Shown here: in pieces, positions 36,778 to 48,543 of the stretch
How the letters are laid out: each line of letters begins with the position of its first letter
Numbering within the stretch: position 1 is the first letter of the stretch
DNA from: Acidimicrobiales bacterium
GTDB lineage: Bacteria; Actinomycetota; Acidimicrobiia; Acidimicrobiales; Aldehydirespiratoraceae
Length of the DNA: 64,000 nt
Direction: 5' to 3'
NCBI GenBank assembly: GCA_033344915.1
Contig: JAWPML010000001.1
Span: forward strand, 1,918,369 to 1,982,368
Position numbers and translations under genes: made by a program
The notes under the pieces: model-generated
The model's input: only the letters and a program-made list of their open reading frames with translations
Databases searched by the model: none
What the model was told of the DNA's origin: nothing

Positions 36778-36790
36778 GGGGTCTGACCCC
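36778..36790. repeat. short palindrome between pyrF and mihF
   Basis: GGGGT-CTG-ACCCC, a perfect 5-bp stem with a 3-base loop, in the 78-base gap after pyrF. It may end pyr operon transcripts, or be a REP-like unit. The flanks are G/C runs and no T-tract follows. Confidence 0.4.
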
Positions 36791-36824
36791 ACCAGGGCGG
36801 GCCCGGAGCCGCTCGACGCGACGA

Positions 36825-37529
36825 TCAGTCGCCGGCGGAGGCGATGGACTCGTGGACGGCTGCGGCCGCGGCGAGCGGGTCATCGGCGCGGGTGACGGTG
36901 CGGCCGACCACCAGGAGATCGGCACCGGCGGTGATGGCATCGCCGGGGCTCACGGCGTTTGCGTGATCGTCGACATTGTCACCCGGCAGGCGGATGCCGG
37001 GAACGACCCTCGTCATGCGGGGCGCATAGTGGTGGGCCTGCTGCAGGTCGCCCGCCGAGCACACGAGACCGGTGCAGCCGGCCTCGGTCGCGAGCATGAC
37101 CCGCTTGGGCATGATGTGCTCGGGCGCATCGCCATCGCTGGTCAGCACGGTGACGGCGAGCGATTCGGGCTTGTCGAGACCGGCGTTGCGGGCGCCCTCC
37201 TCGAGACCGTGGACCCCGGCCTGGAGCATCTCCACGCCACCGTGAGCGTGCATGGTCAGGTAGGACACCCCGAGCGCGCCGAGCACCCGGGCGGCCTTGC
37301 CGACCGTGGTGGGGATGTCGTGCAGCTTCAGGTCGAGGAAGACCTTGTACCCGAGGTCGGCGACCGCGCCGATCGCCTCCGGTCCGGCGGCGCTGTAGAG
37401 CTCGAGGCCGATCTTGGCGACACCGAAGTAGTCGTTGAGCTCCCGCCCGAGGCGGATGGCGGCGACGAGGTCGTCCACATCCATCACCAGGGCGAGCTTG
37501 CTGCGGATGTCGGCGTCGATTTCAGCCAT
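36825..37529 (-). CDS. pyrF: orotidine-5'-phosphate decarboxylase, type 1
   Basis: Last step of UMP synthesis. The 234-residue TIM barrel has the catalytic DLKLHDIPTTVGKA (Lys-Asp pair, type 1 as in E. coli rather than the longer type of mycobacteria) and the phosphate-binding VPGIRLPGDN block. ATG 37529 overlaps the pyrD stop by 8 bases. It is the terminal pyr gene. Confidence 0.95.
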   Translation of the reverse strand: MAEIDADIRSKLALVMDVDDLVAAIRLGRELNDYFGVAKIGLELYSAAGPEAIGAVADLGYKVFLDLKLHDIPTTVGKAARVLGALGVSYLTMHAHGGVEMLQAGVHGLEEGARNAGLDKPESLAVTVLTSDGDAPEHIMPKRVMLATEAGCTGLVCSAGDLQQAHHYAPRMTRVVPGIRLPGDNVDDHANAVSPGDAITAGADLLVVGRTVTRADDPLAAAAAVHESIASAGD

Positions 37530-38432
37530 GTGCTGCTCCGATCAGTTCGGCCACGTCCGCCACCCCGTGGCGGGCGCACCATTCTTCGAATTGTCTCAGG
37601 ATCCGGCGGGGGGCGCGCGGATCGGCGAACGTTGCGGTTCCCACCTCCACCGCGCTGGCCCCGGCGAGGAGGAACTCTACGACATCGGCTCCGGACGTTG
37701 TGCCACCCACCCCGACGATCGGGACGGTCGGCGCCGCCTCGTGCACGTCGTAGACGGCCCGCACGGCCACCGGGTGCATCGCGGCGCCGCTCAGGCCGCC
37801 CTTCTTCGCCCCGAGGACGGGGCGGCGGGTCTCCGTGTCGATCACCATCCCCAGCAGGGTGTTGGTCAGCACGACCGCTTCGGCCCCGGCCTCGTGGGCG
37901 GCGATCGCGATCTCGGGGAGGTCGGCGGCGTTGGGGCTCAGTTTGGCCCAGCGGGGACGTCCGCACCCGGCCGCCGCCTCGATCGCGTCGCGGGTCGACG
38001 CCGCCGAGTGGGCGAACATCGAGCCGCGATCCTCGAGGTTCGGGCACGAGACGTTGACCTCGACGGCGACCACCTCCGGCGGCGCGCCCGCCAACGCGTC
38101 GGCCGCGGCGGCGTAGTCGGCGATCGAGTTCCCCCAGATGCTCGCCACCACCGTGGCGCCGGTGGCGATCAGCTCGGGCAGCTCGTGCGCCAACCAGTGG
38201 GGCACGCCCTTGCCCTGGAGGCCGACGCTGTTGATCATGCCGGCGGCGGTCGGGTGCACCCGCGGCGCCGGATTGCCCGCCCACTCCCCCGCCTTCATGG
38301 ACTTCACCACCACCGCGCCGAGCTCGGCCGGTTGCAGATAGCGGGCGAATTCGGAGCCGTATCCGGCGGTGCCCGATGCGGTCAGCACCGGCGCCCGCAG
38401 TCGGACCGAACCGACCGAGGTGGCCAGGTCGG

Positions 38433-38436
<4 letters not shown>
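37522..38436 (-). CDS. pyrD: dihydroorotate dehydrogenase, class 1B type
   Basis: Oxidises dihydroorotate to orotate with FMN. 304 residues, soluble, without the N-terminal membrane helices of class 2. [17 protein letters not shown] begins the barrel, and the nucleophilic Cys is in [16 protein letters not shown], the class 1B signature; [20 protein letters not shown] is the FMN phosphate site. Class 1B enzymes normally work with an electron-transfer subunit PyrK, which is not encoded next to it. GTG 38436 overlaps the carB stop. Confidence 0.93.
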
Positions 38437-41722
<3,286 letters not shown>

Positions 41723-41723
<1 letters not shown>

Positions 41724-42814
41724 TACGCCGCCTTTCCGTGGGAGTCCATCAATTCGGCGAACTGATCGAAGAGATACCGACTGTCGTGGGGGCCGGGACC
41801 GGCCTCCGGGTGGTACTGCACGCTGAACGCCGGAAGGTCGTCGTGGACGAGCCCCTCCAGGGCGCCGTCGTTGAGGCAGACGTGGGTCTCCGTGACATTG
41901 GGGACCGACCCCAACTCGACCGCGAAGTTGTGGTTCTGGCTGGTGATCTCCACCTTGCCCGTGCGGGAATCCTGCACCGGCACGTTGCCGCCGTGGTGGC
42001 CGAACTTCATCTTGAAGGTCCTCCCGCCGAGGGCGAGGGAGAGCACCTGGTGCCCGAGGCAGATGCCGAAGATCGGCACCTTGCCGATCAGCTTCGGCAG
42101 CTCGGCGACGATCGATCCGGCTTCCTCGGGGTCACCGGGACCGTTCGAAAGGAAGACGCCGTCGGGTTCCATGGCGAGCACCTCGTCGGCCGGCGTGCCC
42201 GCGGGCACGACGGTGACGGTGGCCAGTTCCCCGAGGTGACGCAGCATCGTGGCCTTCACGCCGAGGTCGTAGGCGACGACCTTCCGGGGGCCCGAGCCGA
42301 CCGTGTAGGGCGCATCCGTGGTGACCGTGCTGACGAGGTCCACACCCGCAGTGCCCGGGTCGGCCTGGGCGGCGGCGCGGAGGGCCGCGGCGTCCGCGGT
42401 ACCGAAGGCGCCGGGCATGGCGCCGCTGTCACGGATGTGACGGGTCAGCCGGCGGGTGTCGATCCCGGCGATCCCGGCGACGCCGTGTCGACGCAGGAAG
42501 GCGTCGAGATGACCCTCGGCCCGCCAGTTGCTGTGGCGCCGGGCGAGATCACGGATGATGACCCCACGACAGTGGGGCCGAGCCGCCTCGTCGTCGGTCG
42601 CGTTCACGCCATAGTTGCCAATGTGGGGGTAGGTGAACGTGATGATCTGGCCCGCGTAGGACGGATCGGTGATCACCTCCTGATAGCCGGACAGGACCGT
42701 GTTGAACACGACCTCGCCCGACGCGATCCCGTCGACGGGGTCCGCCCCGATGCCCTCGCCCTCGAAGACCTCGCCGTCGGCGAGAACCAGTTGGTATTCC
42801 CTGAGCTCGCTCAC
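41723..42814 (-). CDS. carA: carbamoyl-phosphate synthase small subunit
   Basis: Glutaminase subunit providing ammonia to CarB. 363 residues: an N-terminal CPSase domain ([18 protein letters not shown]) and a class I glutamine amidotransferase domain with the nucleophile in IFGICLGHQ and the His-Glu pair in [16 protein letters not shown] 42814 overlaps the pyrC stop as GTGA; the ORF runs further upstream in pyrC but the extra part is not conserved. Confidence 0.97.
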
Positions 42815-44115
42815 CGTTGTGCTTCTCCGTCGATCACGACTGCTTCTCCCCGCAGGATGGTGTGTCTCGCCCGCCCGCGCACCGTCATTCCCTCGTAGGG
42901 CGTGTTGGTGCTGCGGCTCGCCATCGCCGCGCCCGACACCGTCCACGTCGTGTTCGGGTCGATCACGGCGAGATTCGCGGCCCCGCCCTCCACGACGGGA
43001 CCACCGTGCTGGTCCTGGATCCCGGCGATCGCCGCGGGGCGCCAGCTCATCGCCGCGAGCAGATCCTCGATCGGCATCTCCAGATGCGTGTTCGCGATCG
43101 CGAAGGCGGTCTCGAGCCCGAGCATGCCGGGCGGCGCGTCCGCGAAGGTGCGCTCCTTGTCCTGTGACGTGTGGGGGGCGTGGTCGGTCGCGATCGCGTC
43201 GATCGTGCCGTCCGCCAGGCCCTCCTTCACCGCCGCCACGTCCGCGTCGGTCCGCAGGGGCGGGTGCACCTTGTAGAGGGGGTCGTAGTCGGCACAGCAG
43301 GCGTCGGTGAGACAGAAGTGATGGGTGGCCGCCTCGGCGGTCACGGGCAACCCCGCGTCCTTCGCGGCGCGGATCATCGCGACCGATCCGGATGTCGACA
43401 TGTGCTGGAAGTGCACGCGGGTGCCGGTGAGTCGGGCGAGGGCGATGTCGCGCATCACCATCAGCTCCTCGGCCTCCGCCGGCTGGCCGGGAATACCGAG
43501 GCGGCTCGACCACTCGCCCTCGTGCATGTAGGTGCCCTCGCTGAGGGCGTTCACCTCACAGTGCTGGGCGAGCACGATCGGCCGGCCACCGGCGAGGTGG
43601 GCGAGCGACCCCGCGTACTCGAGCGCCGTGCGCATCAGCCGGTCGTCCTGCACGCCGGTGCCGTCGTCGGTGAAGACCCGCACGCCGAGCTTCACGAGCT
43701 CGGCCATCGGCGTCAGCGAATGCCCGTCACGGCCGACGGTGATCGCCGCCGAGGGACGGACATCGCAGATGGTGTCGGCCGCGAGGTCGATGACCTCACG
43801 GACCACCGCCGCGCAGTCCATCGCCGGGGTGGTGTTGGGCATCGCGATGACCGAGGTGAACCCGCCCAGCGCGGCGCCGCGGGCCCCGGTGTCGATCGTC
43901 TCGGCTTCTTCCTTGCCGGGCTGTCGCAGGTGCACGTGGAGATCGACGAAGCCGGGCGAGACGACACAGTCGGTGGCGTCGAGGGTGCGATCGCCGTCGA
44001 GGCCCTCGCCGACGGCCACGATCGTCCCCTCGTCGGAGACGACCACGTCGGCGCGCCGGGAGCCGGTCTGATCGACGACGGTGCCGCCCTTGATGACGGT
44101 GGTGGACTCGGACAT
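42811..44115 (-). CDS. pyrC: dihydroorotase, type I
   Basis: Zinc amidohydrolase closing carbamoyl aspartate to dihydroorotate. 434 residues. VDLHVHLRQPGKEEAETI holds the first metal ligands, later His residues lie in AQHCEVNAL and HFQHMSTSGS, and IATDHAPHTSQDK gives the catalytic Asp. ATG 44115 shares one base with the pyrB stop. The adjacency to pyrB suggests the usual PyrB-PyrC complex, though that is inferred. Confidence 0.96.
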   Translation of the reverse strand: MSESTTVIKGGTVVDQTGSRRADVVVSDEGTIVAVGEGLDGDRTLDATDCVVSPGFVDLHVHLRQPGKEEAETIDTGARGAALGGFTSVIAMPNTTPAMDCAAVVREVIDLAADTICDVRPSAAITVGRDGHSLTPMAELVKLGVRVFTDDGTGVQDDRLMRTALEYAGSLAHLAGGRPIVLAQHCEVNALSEGTYMHEGEWSSRLGIPGQPAEAEELMVMRDIALARLTGTRVHFQHMSTSGSVAMIRAAKDAGLPVTAEAATHHFCLTDACCADYDPLYKVHPPLRTDADVAAVKEGLADGTIDAIATDHAPHTSQDKERTFADAPPGMLGLETAFAIANTHLEMPIEDLLAAMSWRPAAIAGIQDQHGGPVVEGGAANLAVIDPNTTWTVSGAAMASRSTNTPYEGMTVRGRARHTILRGEAVVIDGEAQR

Positions 44116-45068
44116 CAGGCAACGGCCTCCTGGGTGTCGACGAGGTCGAGGCCCGACCCCAGCAGCAGATACAAGACGGCCATCCGCACGGCGATGCCGT
44201 TCGTGACCTGTTCGGTGATGACGGCGTTGGGCCGATCGGCGACCTCGCCGGCGATCTCGACACCCCGGTTCATCGGCCCCGGGTGCATGATCAGCGCGTC
44301 GTCGCGCAGCCGATCGGCGCGCGCCGTGGTGAGCCCGTACTCCTCGTGGAACTCCCGCAGCGTCGGCACGACCGCCTGCTCCTGGCGCTCGAGCTGCATG
44401 CGGAGCAGGTAGCAGATGTCGACCTCGCCGATGACCTCGTCGAGATCGTGGGTGACCTTCACCGGCCACCCTTCGAGGCTCGGCGGAAGCAGCGTCCGGG
44501 GGGCGACGAAGGTCACCTCGGCGCCCATCGTGGCGAACCCGATCGCGTTCGAGCGGGCGACGCGGGAGTGTTTGATGTCGCCCACGATCGCGACCCGGCG
44601 ACCGTCGAGGCTGCCGAGGCGTCGGGTCGCCGTATAGAGATCGAGCAGCGACTGGGTGGGGTGCTGATGCCAGCCGTCTCCCGCGTTGATCACGCAGGCG
44701 TCCGTCCACTCGGTGATCCGCTGAGGGGCGCCGGCGCCGTGATGGCGCACGACAATTCCGTCGATCCCCATCGCCGCGACCGTTTCCACGGTGTCGCGCA
44801 GGCTCTCGCCCTTGTTCACCGAGGACGAACTCACGCTGAAGTTCATCGTGTCGGCGGAGAGCCGCTTGGCCGCGGTCTCGAACGACAGGCGGGTGCGGGT
44901 GGAGTCCTCGTAGAACAGCCAGGCGATGGTCTTGCCCCGCAGCGCCGGCACCTTCGGGATCTGACGCTGGCCGACCTCCGCGAACGAGTCGGCCAGGTTC
45001 AGGAGGCGTTCGACGTCATCGCGGTCGAGGTCGGCCATGGAGAGGAGATGACGCATCGCCCCGGTCAC
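44115..45068 (-). CDS. pyrB: aspartate carbamoyltransferase catalytic subunit
   Basis: Adds carbamoyl phosphate to aspartate. 317 residues; EDSTRTRLSFETAAKRL is the carbamoyl-phosphate loop and HPTQSLLDLYTATR the aspartate side. No regulatory subunit gene (pyrI) is adjacent, as expected for actinobacteria. GTG 45068 overlaps the pyrR stop; an ATG at 45056 giving MRHLLSMADL is also possible. Confidence 0.96.
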   Translation of the reverse strand: MTGAMRHLLSMADLDRDDVERLLNLADSFAEVGQRQIPKVPALRGKTIAWLFYEDSTRTRLSFETAAKRLSADTMNFSVSSSSVNKGESLRDTVETVAAMGIDGIVVRHHGAGAPQRITEWTDACVINAGDGWHQHPTQSLLDLYTATRRLGSLDGRRVAIVGDIKHSRVARSNAIGFATMGAEVTFVAPRTLLPPSLEGWPVKVTHDLDEVIGEVDICYLLRMQLERQEQAVVPTLREFHEEYGLTTARADRLRDDALIMHPGPMNRGVEIAGEVADRPNAVITEQVTNGIAVRMAVLYLLLGSGLDLVDTQEAVA

Positions 45069-45640
45069 GTCACGTCTCCCAGGTCGACGCCGTCGTCGTG
45101 CACGTCGACCAGCTCGTCGCGCCGGGTCGGGAGGTTCTTGCCGACATAGTCCGGCCGGATCGGCAGTTCGCGATGACCGCGGTCCACCATCACCGCGAGC
45201 TGGATGGCCGCGGGGCGGCCGTAGCTGTGCACGGCGTCCATCGCGGCCCGAACGGTTCGGCCCGTGTAGAGCACGTCGTCGACGAGCACGATCACCTTGC
45301 CGGTCGGGTCCTCGGGGATCTCCGTGACCGCTTCGGGCATGACCGGCCGCAGACCGAAGTCGTCGCGGTGCATCGTGGCATCGAGGCTTCCGACCGGCAC
45401 GCCCACCCCGGCATCGCCCTCGATCTCGGTGATGTCGTCGGCCAGCCGCTGGGCCAGGGCGACGCCACCGGTCTGCAGACCGATGATCATCAGGTCGGCC
45501 GCGCCATGGTTTCGCTCGAGGATCTCGTGGGCCATCCGCCGAACGGCTCGGGTGACATCCTCAGATGTCATCACCCGGGTCCGGGCCTGGAACTCGCCGC
45601 CCGCGGGCGGCGCAGCCAGGCGACGTTCTCGCTCTGCCAC
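45065..45640 (-). CDS. pyrR: pyrimidine operon regulator / uracil phosphoribosyltransferase
   Basis: A 191-residue bifunctional protein: UMP-bound PyrR binds the pyr mRNA leader, and it has uracil phosphoribosyltransferase activity. The PRPP loop is VDDVLYTGRTVRAAMD, and LQTGGVALAQRLADDI and RTRVMTSEDVTRAVRRMAHE are conserved. GTG 45640 has an AGGA ribosome site six bases upstream. A perfect match to the PyrR RNA motif lies 24 bases upstream, so binding there probably represses translation of its own operon. Confidence 0.95.
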   Translation of the reverse strand: MAERERRLAAPPAGGEFQARTRVMTSEDVTRAVRRMAHEILERNHGAADLMIIGLQTGGVALAQRLADDITEIEGDAGVGVPVGSLDATMHRDDFGLRPVMPEAVTEIPEDPTGKVIVLVDDVLYTGRTVRAAMDAVHSYGRPAAIQLAVMVDRGHRELPIRPDYVGKNLPTRRDELVDVHDDGVDLGDVT

Positions 45641-45660
45641 GTTTTCCTGCTTTCGTCCGT

Positions 45661-45680
45661 ACGAGCCTCACGGGACTCGT
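45661..45680 (-). promoter_or_regulatory. PyrR-binding RNA hairpin in the pyr leader
   Basis: On the minus strand, positions 45677-45664 read AGTCCCGTGAGGCT, matching every position of the known PyrR site ARUCCNGNGAGGYU. The flanks ACGAG/CTCGT (45680-45676 and 45665-45661) form the stem that presents it. It lies about 11 bases before the AGGA ribosome site of pyrR. No separate terminator hairpin is seen between it and pyrR, which favours translational control as described in mycobacteria. Confidence 0.88.
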
Positions 45681-45697
45681 TTCACGGTCGAGACGGC

Positions 45698-45703
45698 AAC
45701 GTA
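45698..45703 (-). promoter_or_regulatory. likely -10 of the pyr operon promoter
   Basis: TACGTT on the minus strand, giving a predicted start near 45691 and a leader of about 50 bases that contains the PyrR hairpin. No consensus -35 is evident. Confidence 0.4.
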
Positions 45704-45812
45704 CCAGACGCGCGTGCCGCGACCTCGCGCGGTTTCCTGTGGATTTCGCGCGGCCCGCCCGATGGGTCGGCGCGGTTCCCGGGACCTTCACCTGGCGTGG
45801 CGGCGACCGCTA

Positions 45813-45900
45813 CGCCACGTTTTGCGACAAGCGACACGCGACACGCCACGACGCCGTCCTCGCGGCAGACAATCCTTGTCGCTTGTCGCAGAACGTGGCG
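45813..45900. terminator. long inverted repeat, 24-base arms with one mismatch
   Basis: Arms 45813-45836 and 45877-45900 pair over 24 bases with a single mismatch (a G-U pair in the plus-strand RNA, A-C in the minus-strand RNA) around a 40-base loop. The left arm runs into an imperfect tandem of GCGACAA/GCGACAC heptamers (45824-45850). It begins 39 bases beyond the GNAT stop at 45940 and ends before the pyr promoter, consistent with a terminator. It has no T-tract. TTTTGCGAC is shared with the repeat at 57977. Confidence 0.6.
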
Positions 45901-45922
45901 GCAGACCCCGATCGCCCGATCG

Positions 45923-45950
45923 CCCCTACTCGATGGCCCCTACTCGATGG
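45923..45950. repeat. 14-bp tandem duplication at a gene end
   Basis: CCCCTACTCGATGG occurs twice in direct succession (45923-45936 and 45937-45950). The second copy contains the stop codon of the GNAT gene (45942-45940 on the minus strand); the first lies just beyond it. It looks like a recent slippage or unequal exchange product. Confidence 0.8.
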
Positions 45951-46464
45951 ACCGAGACGGGAGACTTCTGCACCACACACCAGGCTTCAAGGCTGCGAAC
46001 CCGGCCGAACGAGCCACCGCCTGCGAGGCGTGGTTCTCCTCGCCGATCTCGGCGAGCACGTGGTCGATCCAGGTCGACGCGAGGACCCACTCGACCACGA
46101 GCGAGACAGCCGCCGTCGCCACGCCGGCGCCGCGGGCCTCCTCGTGAACCCACCAGCCCATCAACACGGCGAGCCGATCCGCATCGAAGCGAGAGAAGCC
46201 CACCTCGCCGAGGACACGCTCGTCGCTGGCTGCGGCGATCACGAGATCGAAGGCGACCCCCGCCCGCCGGCGCTCGTCGCAGCCCTCGATCCAGCGGGCC
46301 GCAGCGGCCACGGAGCAATCGGCCGGCGGCGTCGATCCCGCGATGATGGCCGGGTCGTGCCACGCCCGCGACAGCGAGGGCGCGTCGTCCACCCGCCACG
46401 GGCGCAACCGGATCTGTTCGGTCGAGAGGTCGGGCACCTCGAGGACGAGCGCCTCGGGGTTCAC
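45940..46464 (-). CDS. GNAT-family N-acetyltransferase (RimJ/RimL-like)
   Basis: A 174-residue acetyltransferase. IRLRPWRVDDAPSLSRAWHD is the typical N-terminal strand-helix of RimJ/RimL-like enzymes; WWVHEEARGAGVATAAVSLV is the acetyl-CoA loop, and IGEENHASQAVARSAGFA the conserved C-terminal block. Protein or aminoglycoside N-termini are usual substrates, but the target is unknown. GTG 46464 overlaps the nusB stop as GTGA. The gene's 3' end carries a 14-bp tandem duplication. Confidence 0.83.
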   Translation of the reverse strand: MNPEALVLEVPDLSTEQIRLRPWRVDDAPSLSRAWHDPAIIAGSTPPADCSVAAAARWIEGCDERRRAGVAFDLVIAAASDERVLGEVGFSRFDADRLAVLMGWWVHEEARGAGVATAAVSLVVEWVLASTWIDHVLAEIGEENHASQAVARSAGFAALKPGVWCRSLPSRSIE

Positions 46465-46880
46465 GTCTCGTCGGGACGCAGTTCGTTGGCGATGGATCGC
46501 AGCACACCGTTGAGGAAGCGGGGCGAGTCCTCGGCGCAGTACTGCGACGCGAGCTCGACGGCCTCGCTCAGGACGGCCCCGGTCGGCACGTCGTCTCGGT
46601 ACCGCAGCTCCCAGGCCGCCATCAGCGCGATGACGCGATCGACGATGGGCATCCGTTCGAAGCGCCACCCGGTGAGGTGGTCGCCGACCAGTGCCGACAG
46701 CTCCTCACGGGCGCCGTCGACCCCCTCGATCATCTCGACCGCGTAGTCCTCGAGCGACACCACCCGCGCGGCCAGACCGTCCACCGCGGATTCACCCGTG
46801 AGTTCGATCTCGTAGAGGAACGACAGCGCCTCCTCCCGGGCCTCGCGACGGCCGCCGAGGCCGGGAAGAGCAGCAGTCAC
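46461..46880 (-). CDS. nusB: transcription antitermination factor NusB
   Basis: A 139-residue all-helical RNA-binding protein acting with NusE on rRNA boxA antitermination. GRREAREEALSFLYEIELTG and ERMPIVDRVIALMAAWELRY are the conserved helices, ending SPRFLNGVLRSIANEL. GTG 46880 overlaps the efp stop as GTGA. The efp-nusB order is the actinobacterial one. Confidence 0.95.
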   Translation of the reverse strand: MTAALPGLGGRREAREEALSFLYEIELTGESAVDGLAARVVSLEDYAVEMIEGVDGAREELSALVGDHLTGWRFERMPIVDRVIALMAAWELRYRDDVPTGAVLSEAVELASQYCAEDSPRFLNGVLRSIANELRPDET

Positions 46881-47440
46881 GCGCGGCTGAGGTATTCCCC
46901 GGACCGCGTGTCGATCTTGACGCGCTCGCCCGGTTCGATGAAGAGCGGCACCTGGATGACGAGGCCCGTCTCGAGGGTCGCCGGCTTGGTGCCGCCCGAC
47001 GAACGGTCGCCCTGCAGGCCCGGCTCGGTCTGGGCGATCGTGAGTTCAACCGACGCGGCCATGTCGGTGCCGACGATCTCGGTGCCGAACATCAACAGGA
47101 TCGCGGTGGACCCGTCGACCACATAGTTCGCCGCGTCGCCGAGGACATCGGGGGCGACGTGGATCTGCTCGTAGGTCTCGTTGTCCATGAAGACGTAGTC
47201 GTCGCCGTCGCGGTAGAGGAAGTTCATCTCCCGCTTGTCGATCGTCGCCCGTTCGACCTTCTCACCGGCCCGGAAGGTGCGCTCGACGGTGCCGCCCGCG
47301 CGGATGTTGCGGAGGCTGGTGCGCACGAACGCGTGGCCCTTGCCGGGCTTCACGTGCTGGAAGTCGACGACCTGGAACAACCCGTCGTCGAGATCGAGGG
47401 TCATGCCGTTCTTCAGGTCGTTGGTGGTGATGGTGGGCAC
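46877..47440 (-). CDS. efp: elongation factor P
   Basis: Helps ribosomes through polyproline stretches. 187 residues: ITTNDLKNGMTLDLDDGLF starts domain I, and the tip loop QHVKPGKGHAFVR has Lys34 at the position that is modified in some bacteria; the PGKG loop is the unmodified-type sequence found in actinobacteria. GTG 47440 is preceded by a GGAGA ribosome site. It overlaps the end of pepQ by 28 bases. Confidence 0.95.
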   Translation of the reverse strand: MPTITTNDLKNGMTLDLDDGLFQVVDFQHVKPGKGHAFVRTSLRNIRAGGTVERTFRAGEKVERATIDKREMNFLYRDGDDYVFMDNETYEQIHVAPDVLGDAANYVVDGSTAILLMFGTEIVGTDMAASVELTIAQTEPGLQGDRSSGGTKPATLETGLVIQVPLFIEPGERVKIDTRSGEYLSRA

Positions 47441-48543
47441 GGCGTCTCCGAAGCGGGCTCGAGCGAGATCTTGGGGTGGTTGGTCAAGGGTCGACACCCG
47501 TCGTCGGTGACGACCACCATGTCTTCGACCCGCACGCCGCCGACTCCGGGGAGATAGATCCCGGGCTCGACGGTGATGACGTGGCCGGGCTGGAGGATAG
47601 CGGTGTTGCCTCGCCGCACCGAGGGGAGCTCGTGGATGTCGAGACCCACGCCATGACCGGTCCCGTGGCCGAACCGGGGACCGAAGCCGGCGTCGGTGAT
47701 GATGCCGCGGCAGACGTCGTCGATGTGGCCGACCTCGATGCCCGGCTTCACCGCGGCCACGCCCGCAGCCTGGGCCCGCGTGGTGATGCCGTGGATCTCC
47801 GCGGCGATGTCATCCGGTGCACCGACGACGAACGTGCGCGTCATGTCGCTGCGATAGCCGTCGACCACGGCGCCGGCGTCGATCACGACGAGATCGCCGT
47901 CGACCAGGCGCCGATCGGACGGTCGGGCGTGGGGCAGGGCCGCGTTCGGGCCGGAGGCGACGATCGTCTCGTACGCCGGCCCGCTGGCACCGCGGTCGCG
48001 CATGCCGTCCTCCAGGAAGCGGGCGATCGCCTGCTCGCTCGACCCGGCGACCAGCAGCGCCTGCGCCTCCGCCAGGACGTCGTCGACGATCTCCGCGGCC
48101 CGTTGCATCCGGGCGAGCTCGGCATCGTCCTTCACGGCGCGCAGCTCGGTGATCACGGATTCGGTCGCCACGAGGTCGGTGTCGATCGCGTCGGCCCACC
48201 GCCGTTGTTCGGCCCAGGTGACGGCGTCCGCCTCCAGTCCGACGGTGGCCCCCGCGGGAAGCGAGGCCGCGCCGTCGGCGATCGGGTTCGCCGTGACGAC
48301 GACGTCCACCGGGGCACCGGCCGCCTCCAACTGACCCGGCGCCTGTTCGGCGTAGCGGGAGTCCGTCAGCAGGGTCGCCGCGTCCGTCCCCACCACGACG
48401 ACGCCGAAGGAACCGGTGAAGCCGCAGGTCCAGCGGATGTTGGTCAGGTCGGTCACCACCAGGATGTCCACCGACCGTTCGGCCGCCGCCGCCCGCACGC
48501 GGTCGAGGCGGCCCGAGACGTCGAGCGCCGGGAGCCCGTTCAC
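47413..48543 (-). CDS. pepQ: M24-family Xaa-Pro dipeptidase/aminopeptidase
   Basis: A 376-residue metallopeptidase that cleaves before proline. The creatinase-like N-domain leads to a pita-bread core with five metal ligands: VVIDAGAVVDGYRSDMTRTF (two Asp), GHGTGHGVGLDIHE (His), ITVEPGIYLPGVGG (Glu) and VRVEDMVVV (Glu). GTG 48543 overlaps the aroQ stop. Beyond the normal end (LTNHPKISLE) there is a 14-residue tail that runs into efp, apparently because the original stop was lost. PepP versus PepQ specificity is not decided. Confidence 0.9.
   Translation of the reverse strand: MNGLPALDVSGRLDRVRAAAAERSVDILVVTDLTNIRWTCGFTGSFGVVVVGTDAATLLTDSRYAEQAPGQLEAAGAPVDVVVTANPIADGAASLPAGATVGLEADAVTWAEQRRWADAIDTDLVATESVITELRAVKDDAELARMQRAAEIVDDVLAEAQALLVAGSSEQAIARFLEDGMRDRGASGPAYETIVASGPNAALPHARPSDRRLVDGDLVVIDAGAVVDGYRSDMTRTFVVGAPDDIAAEIHGITTRAQAAGVAAVKPGIEVGHIDDVCRGIITDAGFGPRFGHGTGHGVGLDIHELPSVRRGNTAILQPGHVITVEPGIYLPGVGGVRVEDMVVVTDDGCRPLTNHPKISLEPASETPCPPSPPTT

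Noticed and set aside
45926-46507. A 193-residue frame overlapping the GNAT gene at 45940
   Set aside because: Shifted frame without acetyltransferase motifs; the frame ending at 45940 has them all.
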